A DNA stretch of 64,000 nt from Luidia sarsii (taxonomy: Eukaryota; Echinodermata; Asteroidea; Paxillosida; Luidiidae), in assembly GCA_949987565.1 (NCBI GenBank), contig OX465111.1, forward strand, positions 14,321,249-14,385,248, written 5' to 3'. The notes below the pieces were generated by a model. That model did no database searches and was not told the origin of the DNA. It saw only the letters and a program-made list of their open reading frames with translations. Below, in pieces: positions 45,831 to 56,760 of this stretch (positions are counted from its first letter, which is position 1; the number at the start of each line of letters is the position of its first letter). The translations under genes were made by a program, and so were the position numbers.

Positions 45831-46849
45831 CCTGCTACCCAGCGTAGCCTAGCCTATAGCCTCCCATGTGCCCGCATACCGGGCCTGTCAAAGACGTTAC
45901 TGGCATTTCCCACACATCAGTCGTGACTGGCACACCATAAGGCAGGAATGGTATTCATAGCTGGGCTGATGACAAACTAATGACCTGAAAAATAAATGTT
46001 GCTTCCCCCAACCATGGATGGACCAACGGTCTGGAAGCAAACTTCAACCACAAAGTGATGCTGTTTGCTTTTCTTTGGGCATCATTGGACATTGGGTTTT
46101 TTTTTTTTTTTTTTTTTTTTTGGGGGGGGGAAGTTGATTTTAAAATTTTCAGGTCCAGTATTAATTTCTTTACAGGAAACAATATCCGCATTCTTTATGG
46201 GAAGGAGGGAAGGCAAGTGTGAGAGGTTTATTCAACAGTACTACAGTGCAGATTAGGAATTCCATGTACCATGCATAACATGCACAGCATTGTACATGTA
46301 CACGTGAACATCATTTACAGTACAGTATGTGGACATGTAGAATAATAAGCAAGAAATTGTTGATCCATGTTGAGGGGATTTGATAGGAGACTGGAGAAAT
46401 ACCAGACTGGGAGAGTATCAATGTCTGGAGATTATCCACCAGTTGATGGCTAGGCTTCGTTGATGGACACTAAACAATCATTTTGACAGGGAACGACAGC
46501 TTCCCAGTACATGTACATGTACAGTAGTAGGGTTTCACATCACAAACATCAGAGTGTTGAATGAGAGGCCGTGTGGCCATTACCACCCCTATGTTTTCAC
46601 AGGGATCCGGGTTTGTTTGGGGACATGGGGATTGAGGCACCTGCAGTCTCTCAGCTGAACCATGGAGGGTTGGACAGATGAAATCAAGGAAAGCAAAGTC
46701 ATTCAGGGAAGATTTGGGTTACATCTTTGTCCCCATGTATGGTGTCAGAAACATTCAATCCAGGAAATCAGGAACTAAAAAGCTGATACATTTTCCTTTC
46801 TAACACAATATCATACATACATTTCCTCATAGTTTTTCATATCTCTCAT

Positions 46850-46920
46850 TCTGCCTTCGAGGAAGGTCCTCCTAGGATCAAAACATGGGAACGCCTACAA
46901 ATTGTTGACATTTTCCAATA
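46850..46920 (+). repeat. Family A repeat copy
   Basis: TTCTGCCTTCGAGGAAGGTC then CTCCTAGGATCAAAACATGG. Confidence 0.65.
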
Positions 46921-47360
46921 TAAAGTGAAACCCATGTTATGTACACTGTACATGTAGCAGCCCTACAATACAGTGTACCACTACCAGGAAGTTAACCTCT
47001 CCTACCACTGTGGTTTCCATTGACTCATTCCAGTACATTAATTTAGAAAATCAATTCTCTTCCAATAGAACAACACTGGTTTGTTTCTGAGGTTGTTGTC
47101 GTGAAAAAAAAAATATATGTCAACATAGAGTATTGGAAGAAACCACAAAATGCTACTAACAGTTTCTCTCAGAATTCTGATGTTGGACCAGAACTTGGTA
47201 AGATCATAGAGGAAGATTGAGAAGTACCGGTACAGGAAAACAAGGTAGACTGTAGGTAGAGTGTAGACTGCCAAGTGACTCCTGGCTTGGCCTGAGGCTG
47301 AACTACATGTAGGCAAAAATAATAGTTGGACTGGGTGAGATTGCAGGTTATTGGGGAGAC

Positions 47361-47478
47361 TTAGGCCGTGTCCGAATCTATTGACTCAGGCTAGATGTAA
47401 CACGCAACCCTATGGGAACTGGCTGCAGCCACGTGTTGTACTTTCAAGCCGTAGCCAATGAATTTGGACACAGCCTTA
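47361..47478. mobile_element. PIF/Harbinger-like MITE
   Basis: About 112 bp between TTA trinucleotides. Left end GGCCGTGTCCGAATCTATTG, right end CAATGAATTTGGACACAGCC. Three-base TTA duplications and GGC-starting ends are typical of PIF/Harbinger MITEs. Confidence 0.7.
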
Positions 47479-48289
47479 CACATGTACCTACATGTACATG
47501 TACTTGACTTTTTTCCTTGTGGAGAATGGGGACCATGAGTATCTGTCCTCCACTGCTCCTCTGTCCTGGGCTGCTACAACTACAAGTACACATGTACCTC
47601 GGCCTCTGACCTTGTCCTACCCTGGTACATTCTAGTTGGTTTCGGTTTTTTGTCAACTCTTACTGTGGCGAGCATCTGAGGTAAACCAGATCCCCTTTAA
47701 ACTCCCTCGTGCAGCAAGCATGTCCTAAGAACATGTACAGTACAGCTCAGAGTGAGATGCTCCCTGGTGCATTGGAAGACAACTCTCCACAGCTATTGAT
47801 TTACACCGAACTTTATTAAAACAAGAAGGCACCTGCTTCAAATGCAGTCTTGGGAGTCTCTCCTCCCCCCAACCTGGTACACAGGGGGAAGTACCAGCAC
47901 CTTGCATGGGGACTTATGCACGCCTAATCTCCCAAATTTACAAAGTGCACAGTCTACCACCCCCCCCCACACCTTGCGGGCATGGTGTCTGTCCCTGGGC
48001 AAAGAGAGGCAGCCCACAAAGTGCAGTGCTTGAGGACATGCGAGGGGAATCCAGCCTCAGGAAAATTCAGAAAAATCCGAGAGGGGAAAAAAATCTACTC
48101 CCTAATCAGATAATTGGGATGGATTTACATATGGCAAGGGTGGAAATTGGATTTGAATTCTCCTTCAAATGAAAATCGACAAAACCCTGAGCATTGCATA
48201 CATTTACACATGAAGCCACTATTTCTATGAAGCCACCAGGGTCTTGCTTATAATTTATAAAATAGGCCTACACTGTACATTACTGTAAG

Positions 48290-48372
48290 TGTACACACAC
48301 ATGTACATGGACAAGTACATACAAGTACATGTACATGTACATGTACTGTATACCGTACATGTACATGTATGT
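48290..48372. repeat. GTACAT hexamer cluster
   Basis: AAGTACATGTACATGTACAT and TACCGTACATGTACATGTAT. A second small group lies at 48645-48705. Confidence 0.85.
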
Positions 48373-48485
48373 TTTTACATGGATAATAAAGTACCAATTT
48401 TTGTATTCAGAGACTGATGCTAATACTGTGTAATAGCAATATGAAATATAAACATGTACCGGTACACAATTGCTTGCACAAGTAG

Positions 48486-48625
48486 TGCGTGCCTCTGCCT
48501 CTGCCTTTGCCTCTCTTTACATGTACCGAACCTCTACCTCTGTTTCTGTCTCTGCCTCAGCCTCTATGCACATCTGCCCCTACCTCTGCCTATGCCTATG
48601 CCTCTGCCTCTCTGCTCCATGCTCT
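48486..48625. repeat. GCCTCT hexanucleotide array
   Basis: Imperfect repeats of GCCTCTGCCTCTGCCTTTGC interrupted by one ACATGTACC insertion. Confidence 0.85.
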
Positions 48626-50744
48626 ACATGACATGTACAGTTGTCGGTACATGTACATGTACATGTTCCGGTACATGTACATGTACACACATGTACATGC
48701 AATGTACCTCTGCCTTAGTTAGATCTGCATCTCTCCCGTCCCAGTGTGCGAACTTGTACATGTATCTCTTGATGTAGGGCGATCATGCTACTGTATGTCA
48801 TAATTCTCTGTTGGTAGCTTTCTTTAGCAATATTAGCCAATCTGTAGCCTGTTCATTTATGCCATACCACACTAGCTATGACAGTGCATGTACTATGTGT
48901 ACTGTACACTGTATGAGTACTATTTTCGTTTGGTATGACATTATCGCATGAAAAAGAAAATCCCCAGAACTCAAGCCGGTCCGCTGACTCACAAGACGAC
49001 CAAATAAGCTCATGCGTGGATGGACAAACTCATCCCAGCAGAGGAGGGAGAACAAAAGATTAACCGTGGCTCGAGCATCCCAGACTGCTCAGAAACCAAT
49101 TACCATTTCAATGGAGGTGACGAGCTCAGGCATGTGTATCGCTGTACGGTACTGTTGGTAGAGCACATGAGCGTGTACTGGCTTCCCTACCAAGTTCCAA
49201 AATACTTTGCCTCTCTACTGGAGACCAGTCTGACAGGCTGACAGCCCTCTGCCTTTAATGAGATTATCCCTCCTATTCCCCCCAGTGGGCAGATCCAATC
49301 CCAGCAGACCAGAGACCCAGCTGGCATTTCTGGTAAATAGCCTTTTTATGGCCTGGCCAGAGAAAAGGCACCAAGCCCTGGAATTGGATTACAGAGTCTG
49401 GGCTGGTTTGGCAGGGCTGGTAAATTAAAGTAAATACACACAAAGAGAGGAAAACAAACACACCAGTGCCATTTCCACATGTGGTGTTCATTCAAGCAAC
49501 CTCATTTCCAACAAATTAGCACTTGGCTATCAAAATTGGTCATAACATTGTTTCCCTTCACTTTGACCTTAGGTGACCTTTCACAAAGTTCAGGGGAATT
49601 GTCCATGGCCTGATTATTAAGACCATACACGTTGTATGTACTGCGTGTACAGTACTGTACGAATATCATACATGTAATATCAAAGGACTTAGACTGTAGA
49701 ACATGTTGTGTACTGTACACAGTATAATAATGGTTTAATGACAAAACCAAACACCCAATTAATCATCGGCAATTTGACAGAGGGGATTACCTTGACAAAG
49801 TATAAACCTGAAAGGGGATCAAGTGGAGTGTAGAGGATTTGTATCCTAACCCCAAGCTACATGACTGAGCATCTATAGTATATGCCTACATGTACAAAGA
49901 ACACACAATACATGAACATGCTCTATGACTGTCAAAGTTATAAAAAAAAAAAATTAAAAAAAATGCCGTCGATGTCAGAAAAGTACAACTGTGTCCTGTG
50001 GATACAGTTGCCCGGGCACTTGGGTGCCTGGATGGATATTAGCAGTAAGGAGATTATTGGTATCACAAGAGAGATTGGGAAGGGGATTTGGCATCAAAGA
50101 ATGGCCTGGGCAAGTTTCAATAGCTTAACCTTAAACACTCAATTTGAAAAAAAAAGGTTTAAAAGTTCGCAGTTCACTTAAACACTAATAGCGCACCCTG
50201 TACCAAGTGACCTGATTCCTGGCAAATCCCCAAAGATTTATTTTTTTTAAACCAAAGTCATTGTCCCATGACTTTGCTAACAAGCAGTACCCTATTCCAG
50301 TTCCCATCTGACTTTTCCTCAACTTGGCAGGGAATAAATTTGCTGTGAATGATGCTTTCAGATTTTTTTTTTCTCATAAACTGAGTTACCACCAAAGCTC
50401 TTTCCAGAGCCACATAGTCACAAAAGAGAGCGCATGAAAACATATGTACACTGTATGTATATATATGTACAAATAAATTTGTAGTAAAATGGTAAGCTGT
50501 TGAATTGATTACTATCGTACACAAATTAAATAAAAATTGCCCTGACAAAATACCAGTACAGTACCTACTGTACATGAGAACATGTCCATGACTTTGTGCA
50601 AAAACGGAAAATTGGGGCCTAAAGAATTCACTTTAGTTTTTAAAATTTCAATGAATATGAAACAAAGTAAAGGGAGAGCAGAGTACCTGGGAAATGCTCA
50701 AACAATTTGAAAAGAAAATGGCCTAAAACATTGACTACAAAGAG

Positions 50745-50825
50745 AATTAAAACCCCAGCCAGAGAGCTTGGGCTCAAGCCTCGCTCCTGTCAAATTGTCT
50801 TTCCCATTTTTTAAATTTTCCTTTA
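50745..50825 (+). mobile_element. Diverged SINE family 1 fragment
   Basis: CCAGAGAGCTTGGGCTCAAG then CTGTCAAATTGTCTTTCCCA keeps the family order, with a mutated B box. Confidence 0.4.
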
Positions 50826-51104
50826 GCAATAAAACAAGTGTTTGGAATAGGTTACTTGTACGGTCTACAATGGAAATAATTTCAAATCTACAATTTCAAA
50901 TCTATTGAGACTAAGAACTGTGACAATTGCAGTTACAGAGGGACTTATTGGACTATACAACTGTACATGCTTATTGGAACGCACGCATTGAGTGAAGGTT
51001 ACAACATGTGTATGTATTTCCTTGTGTAACCAATTCCAATCAGATTTCACCAAGGTCTGGCTCCAAAATTGCATTAGGGTGTATTCGTTACTGTCTGCAC
51101 TTAC

Positions 51105-51168
51105 CTCCTTTGGGATGAACCGGGGAATGAAATATGATCACGAAGACACCCACTGCATTTGTGCCAAG
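51105..51168 (-). CDS. Candidate exon with a consensus donor
   Basis: On the minus strand AAAGGAG is followed by GTAAGTGC, close to an ideal donor. With the acceptor GTGACATCAG the exon is 64 bases and encodes LGTNAVGVFVIIFHSPVHPK then G, starting in phase 0 and ending in phase 1. A second frame is also open (containing HKCSGCLRDHISFPGSSQ), so the frame is uncertain. The plus strand is open across the same bases too. No domain is recognised. It could belong with the exon at 54455-54520. Confidence 0.35.
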
Positions 51169-51519
51169 CTGATGTCACAGCGTGCCATCAAGGCTTGACC
51201 AATCCAGGCTGGAGTATTTGTTTTACGAGATCAATTTCATGAGAAAATTGGGAGAGTTTAACCATTTTTAAGGCACAGTCACGTGAAAGTGTGCAACCAG
51301 TCCCTCATCTTCTCGCATCCAGTTTGAGGTTTGAATGATTGGTTTATTGAAATTCTGCTGCTACATGTATAATAACACACAGTTGATGCATAAATGTTAC
51401 AATTAACAAATGTAATTAACAAACGTAATTGCACATCACTGTCCTAAAGTAAAGGTCAAACGTGAACCATATTTTATCAGAGGAAAATGTTACAGAAGAT
51501 GATCAATTGAATAAACACA

Positions 51520-51720
51520 TACATGCACATGTACATGTATACATACCGGTACATGTAATGTACAAGTACATGTACAATGTACCGTACATAATGTACATGT
51601 ACATGTATAATAATCGTCACACATGTATAATGTACTAATTTGTATGCATATGATACATGCACAGTATACATGTAGTTTACACATACAGTACTGTACATGT
51701 ACTGTACACATGTATTTTTT
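51520..51720. repeat. GTACAT hexamer cluster
   Basis: GCACATGTACATGTATACAT then ACCGGTACATGT and further units to 51715. Confidence 0.85.
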
Positions 51721-53129
51721 ATTGGTAATGCATAAGGGTGCTTCTTAGTGGAAATATGATTATTACTGATTAAAACAGTGACTCCAGACAAAGGTTTGAT
51801 AGTTTATTGAACAACTGTGATATTGATAAGTGAAATCTTCAGTTGAAAATTTTGTAGCAGGTGCATTATAACTTTTTCCCAGCAGTGTACTGTACGAGTG
51901 TCGTACATGTACATGATGCATGTGCATTAACAGTATGTACAATGTACTGCACACTATGTGCACATGCGCAATGTACAGTAAAGTGAAGCCTACCGGTACA
52001 TGTCGTGTACCGGTACACGTTAACTCAAGAAACAAGTCTGACAGGTCATGACAGGTGATGGCCATGGCTAAGTACTACTCTATTAAAGGATCTTGATGCC
52101 TTCTTGCTACATGTACGCTGTACGTATACTGTACATACAGTTCCGGGTACATCATGTCATGCACTGTACATGTATCTTCTGATAAGAGCACTCCCGTAAT
52201 GGGATCTGCAGGGTAATATAGCGTTTCATAGGGCTGAAGGATGCTGGTAAATTTAATAGCGTGATATGATACAGTGTTTCATCCTTTGGGTTACTTAAAG
52301 AGCCACCAGGAAACGTTCAATATTGATGACCACAAATCCACGAGAATACGGAACACTATACTTGCTTTTAAATTCAATTGAACTAAAAAATGGGGAAGTA
52401 GTGATTCTCTCTACTATCCTTTGATATTGAACAGTGTACTGCATCGAGGTTGCAAACAGTATCGTCAGATCAAAACAGGGAAGTGATACCGGGGGGGTAC
52501 ACAAAATGTACTCGAAAGTCAAATATGAGTCAGATTCAGATGAAAAGTGCACAGGTTTAATTGGTCAAAGAGTACAATACATTGTATACTGATTACATGA
52601 ATACACATTAAATTGCGCATTACTCGACAGCTGTATCCATACAAGTACAGTGTACCTGTAAGTGTTCCATGTACCGGTACTGTACATGTAAGGCTTTCTG
52701 TACAAAAACACCAACAAAATCACTGCTTTCCCAAAGTTGTGTAGAATGTGTACACGGTCAGAACTACATACATGTATAATGTACATATATTTTTGAGATT
52801 TTTATTTGACTGAAACATGGAAAGCAAAGTCACACTGTCACAGCAGTTGTCAAAATGTTAAAAAGTGAAATGTGTTCCCTCAGAATGGCACACCATTGAT
52901 CAATGTGCACAACAATGTAGATGTGCACATACAGTACACCCACAGTGTGTCTCAGTCTTAACAGGCTCAATTCCATCAATGCCAGCGCATACAACAACTT
53001 CCCATGCAGTACAGCTCGGCCCAAACCCACTAGAACTCATCGATCGCAGCTTTAACAATTGCACACCAGTCCATGGAAGCTTCCGGCTCGCAGCTGCTGC
53101 CAATTTCCAAGACATTTGTGAGATTTCGA

Positions 53130-53165
53130 TTCTTGCAAGCTACCAATGAATTCGGACACGACCTA
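53130..53165. mobile_element. Solo end of a PIF-like MITE
   Basis: TTGCAAGCTACCAATGAATT then CGGACACGACC matches the right end of the element at 47361-47478. The opposite end was not found. Confidence 0.5.
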
Positions 53166-53404
53166 CATATGCGTATTCGTGGCCATGGTTCCTCCCAATT
53201 CAATCGGGGAGAATGAGTGCAATGGCAAAAATGTGAAAATTGAAATTGACATTCAGGCACTCGCCCCCCGAAATCCCGCGGTCCCAATAATTGGATTGCA
53301 AGTCATGGGGAAATCTGTGCAGGGGAGAAGGGGGAGGGAGGCAGGCGAGTGACATGATCTGAGATTCTGAGAAGACACCAGGTGCACGCGTGACTTCAGT
53401 AAGA

Positions 53405-54365
53405 TCCTTCAGATTGCTTCTTTCTCTTCTCTTGCTCTCTCTTTCTCTGCCTCGCTCTCTGCCTCGCTCTCTGCCTCACTCTCTGCCCCTCTCTCTCTAC
53501 CTCTCTCGTTGCATCTCCCTGCCTCTCTCTCTGCTTCTCTCTCTGTGTTTCTCTTTCTCTCTCTCTGCTTATTTCTGTTGCTCTCTGCCTCTCTCTTTCT
53601 CTCTCTCTCCTTCTCTCTTTCTCTCTGCCTATCTCTCTCTGTCTCTGACTCACTCTACCTCTCTCTCTAAGTCTCTCTGCTTCTCCCTCTGCCTCTCTCT
53701 CTCTCTCTCTCTGCCTCTCTCTCTGCCTATCCCTATCTGTCTCTCACTGTCTCTCTATCTGCCTCTCTCTGCCCCTCTCTCTGCCTCTCTCTGCCCCTCT
53801 CTCTCTCTGCCTCTCTCTCTCTCTGCCTATCTCTATCTGTCTCTCACTGTCTCTCTATCTGCCTCTCTCTGCCCCTCTCTCTCTGCCTCTCTCTCTCTGC
53901 CTATCTCTATCTGTCTCTCACTGTCTCTCTATCTGCCTCTCTCTGCCCCTCTCTCTGCCTCTCTCTCTCTGCCTTTCTCTCTGTCTCTCTCTGCCTCCCT
54001 ATCTGCCTCTCTCTGTCTCTCTCTGCCTCTCTGCCTCTCTCTGCCCCTCTCTCTGTCTATCTCTCTGCCTCTCTCTTTTTCTGGCCCTCTCTCTCTCTAC
54101 CCCTCTCTCTCTGTCTCTCTGCATCTCTCTCTACTTCTCTCTGTCTGTCTCTCTCTCTCTCTGGCCCTCTGCATCTCTCTCTACGTCTCTCTGCCTCTCT
54201 CTCTCTCTCTCTGGCCCTCTCTCTCTGCCCCCCTCTCTCTCTCTCTGTCCCCCTCTCTCTCTCTCTTTGCCCCTCTCTCTCTCTGTCTCTCTGCCCCCCT
54301 CTCTCTATTTCTCTCTGTCTCTCTGCATCTCTCTCTACTTCTCTCTGCCCCTCTTCCTCTCCCGT
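53405..54365. repeat. CT-rich tract with CTCTCTGCCT units
   Basis: Nearly pure pyrimidine plus G on the plus strand for about 950 bp, with a longer period containing TATCTCTATCTGTCTCTCAC repeated three times near 53.73-53.93 kb. The 341-codon plus-strand frame is L/S/P low complexity. Confidence 0.97.
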
Positions 54366-54454
54366 CGACCTTTTTTTTCTCCGGAGGAACTCTGCGGGGC
54401 GTGAAGCCTTCATGAATGAATCATCAGAGGTGGAACAGGGTCACGAGTACTCAC

Positions 54455-54520
54455 CGGTGATACAAGGATGCACTGGCTGAGAGGTCTTAGCACATTTACT
54501 TGCTCCACATAGTCTCTCTC
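54455..54520 (-). CDS. Candidate exon, weak resemblance to the start of a DH (RhoGEF) domain
   Basis: Minus-strand exon of exactly 22 codons with an acceptor (AACTCTTAATTCTAAG) and a strong donor (GTATCACCG then GTGAGTACT). It encodes ERDYVEQVNVLRPLSQCILV then SP, phase 0 at both ends. The E-R-x-Y-V-x-x-V-x-V-L spacing resembles the first conserved helix (CR1) of Dbl-homology domains, but 22 residues cannot prove it. The exon is well formed; its product and its relation to the exons further left are unknown. Confidence 0.45.
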
Positions 54521-54644
54521 CTTAGAATTAAGAGTTGTTGAAGAGGGCTTTATCTGTAGACTGTTGCTTGTGGATAATGGTAAATTCACGTACAGATGCA
54601 CTAGTTAAGGGATCAACACACCTCTGTAATCTTTTTAGGGTTTT

Positions 54645-54705
54645 TTGCTTTTCAGAAAGGTCCTGCTGGGACCCAAACATCAGGCCTGCCCTCCGACCTT
54701 CTCTG
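54645..54705 (+). repeat. Family A repeat copy
   Basis: TTTTCAGAAAGGTCCTGCTG then GGACCCAAACATCAGGCC. Confidence 0.6.
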
Positions 54706-54784
54706 ATTGTTGTAGTACACTGTACATGTTTTTCATTTATTTAAAATTTATTCTTGAGAGGTTTGTGCTTTGTCCACACTGTAC

Positions 54785-55090
54785 AGTACATGTACATACT
54801 TTGCGGCTGCAACCTCACATTCTTTGTGAGAATTTTCATGAAATACAATTGTACATGTATACTGTACATACATATACAGTACACATAAATATGAGTGCAT
54901 GTAGAGTACATAAACATGTACATGTACATGTATAGTACATGTATGTGAGTGCCTCATTGTATAATACACTGTACATGTTGTACAGTATGTGCATTTGCAC
55001 ATGTGAATGTAAAAGTATGAGACAGGTACAGTGTACCAGTCCATTGTGCTTTACTGTGTACATGCAAAGTGTACAACATGTACATGATGT
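54785..55090. repeat. GTACAT hexamer cluster
   Basis: Loose cluster of ACATGTACATGTACATG and TGTACAGTAC units. Confidence 0.8.
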
Positions 55091-55859
55091 TTATGTCCCA
55101 TTCATTGAAGAAAAAGCATTCTGCCCACAACATGCATGTTGTAATGCGATTATTCTAATGCAGATTTATGCAGTCTTGTCTAGAGCAGGATGTAACCGCA
55201 TCCCCATCTCGTGAGAATGATTCAACTGCGGATTGAGAGATTACAACCGGCATTCAAGTGTATGCACATTATATGGATGATAACTGTTATTTTGCCTCCC
55301 TCTGGGCTCTGGACGGTTTCCGTTACAGCTTCATTCATATGTGTACAATGTATGTGGAGACTCTCTGGCATTCTGTGTCCACACTCCAACAATAAAAGAA
55401 ATATATTCCACAGAGCTTTGTAATATGATATTTGTTCTCAAGCCTAAAAACCTGCTGACAAAAATAGCCCCTGAAATGATTTCAGCTTTCATTTCATCCC
55501 ACATGTATAATGCAATGTATTCTGTGATGCTGGATCATTAACATTTCTGTGAGTGTCAATAAACTATGGTCATGCGCAAATATACCAGCCCAATGATAAA
55601 TTGACGCAAATCATTTGTAAACAATATAAACAAATGTTGGGTAATTGAATGAAATTTGTCAGGCATGTACTGTAGGTGTAAATGTACTATACACTGATGT
55701 TGGAGCCAGTCCTATATAAATATGAACAGGGTGAGGTTACATCCATGTGGATATTTACCAAGCATGGTTCTCCCATCTTAACAATTTCTTCCTCTTCTTT
55801 AAACTAGCCAGCTGCACCACCAGGCTTTTTAAGTGTCCCGTCATTTTCTCAACAGGCAG

Positions 55860-56035
55860 AAATCTACCCAAAAAATGTTACAAACTGGTTACTAACTAAA
55901 AATTAATGACTAAATTAATCAAAATATCAAAACAAGTAGAGGACCTTTCTCAAAGGCAGAATGATTCTGCTTTTGAGAAAGGTCCTGCTATTGATCAAAA
56001 CATCAGGCCCTCTTAATTTGTAACATTTCTCAACT
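55860..56035. repeat. Family A foldback with palindromic core
   Basis: AGGACCTTTCTCAAAGGCAG then AAT at 55939-55961 mirrors ATTCTGCTTTTGAGAAAGGT then CCT at 55965-55987. Outer blocks (AATGTTACAAACTGGTTACT and ACATCAGGCCCTCTTAATTT) are family sequence. Confidence 0.85.
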
Positions 56036-56074
56036 AGCTCACACCATGGAGGAATCCACAATTAATGTAAGTAC

Positions 56075-56760
56075 TGTATTCTGTCACATGTACTGTACTG
56101 TATTCTGTCACATGTACATGTACTGTATTCTGTCACATGTACTGTATTCTGTCACATGTACATGTACTGTATTCTATCACATGTACTGTATTCTGTCACA
56201 TGTACTGTATTCTGTCACATGTACTGTACTGTATTCTGTCACATGTACTGTAAATCTGTCACATGTACTGTATTCTGTCACATATACTGTATTCTGTCAC
56301 ATGTACTGTAATTTATCACATGTACTGTATTCTGTCACATGTACTGTATTCTGTCACATATACTGTATTCTGTCACATGTACATGTACTGTATTCTGTCA
56401 CATGTACATGTACTGTATTCTGTCACATGTACATGTACTGTATTCTGTCAGATGTATACACTCTATTCTGTCACATGTACATGTACTGTATTCTGTCACA
56501 TGTACTGTATTCTGTCACAGTCTGTATTCTGTCACATGTACTGTATTCTATCACATGTACTGTATTCTGTCACATGTACTGTATTCTGTCACATGTACAT
56601 GTACTGTATTCTGTCACATGTACATGTACTGTATTCTGTCACATGTATTGTATTCTGTCACATGTACTGTATTCTGTCACATGTACTGTATTATGTCACA
56701 TGTACTGTATTCTGTCACATGTACTGTATTCTGTCACATGTACATGTACATGTACTGTAC
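56075..56760. repeat. 19-bp minisatellite, more than 30 copies, with 25-bp variants
   Basis: Unit ACATGTACTGTATTCTGTC. Several copies carry one extra ACATGT, making 25 bp. Because 19 is not a multiple of three and the unit lacks stops, all three plus frames stay open for 170-250 codons, which are not genes. Confidence 0.98.

Larger units (their letters stand above)
45831..54454. other. Non-coding interval with two short candidate exons
   Basis: Apart from 51105-51168 no supported exon. Holds a 27-base T run joined to 8 G near 46.1 kb, a PIF-like MITE, hexamer clusters, a GCCTCT array and a CT-rich tract. Confidence 0.4.

Noticed and set aside
46096..46131. T27/G8 homopolymer junction as a retrogene tail
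   Set aside because: No coding sequence or target duplication is visible beside it.
49286..49332. Plus-strand 47-bp exon candidate (CCCCCCAG ... TTCTG then GTAAATAG)
   Set aside because: Isolated on the plus strand, with no neighbouring exon in phase and no recognisable peptide.
53390..54415. 341-codon plus-strand open frame
   Set aside because: Low-complexity L/S/P translation of a CT-rich tract.
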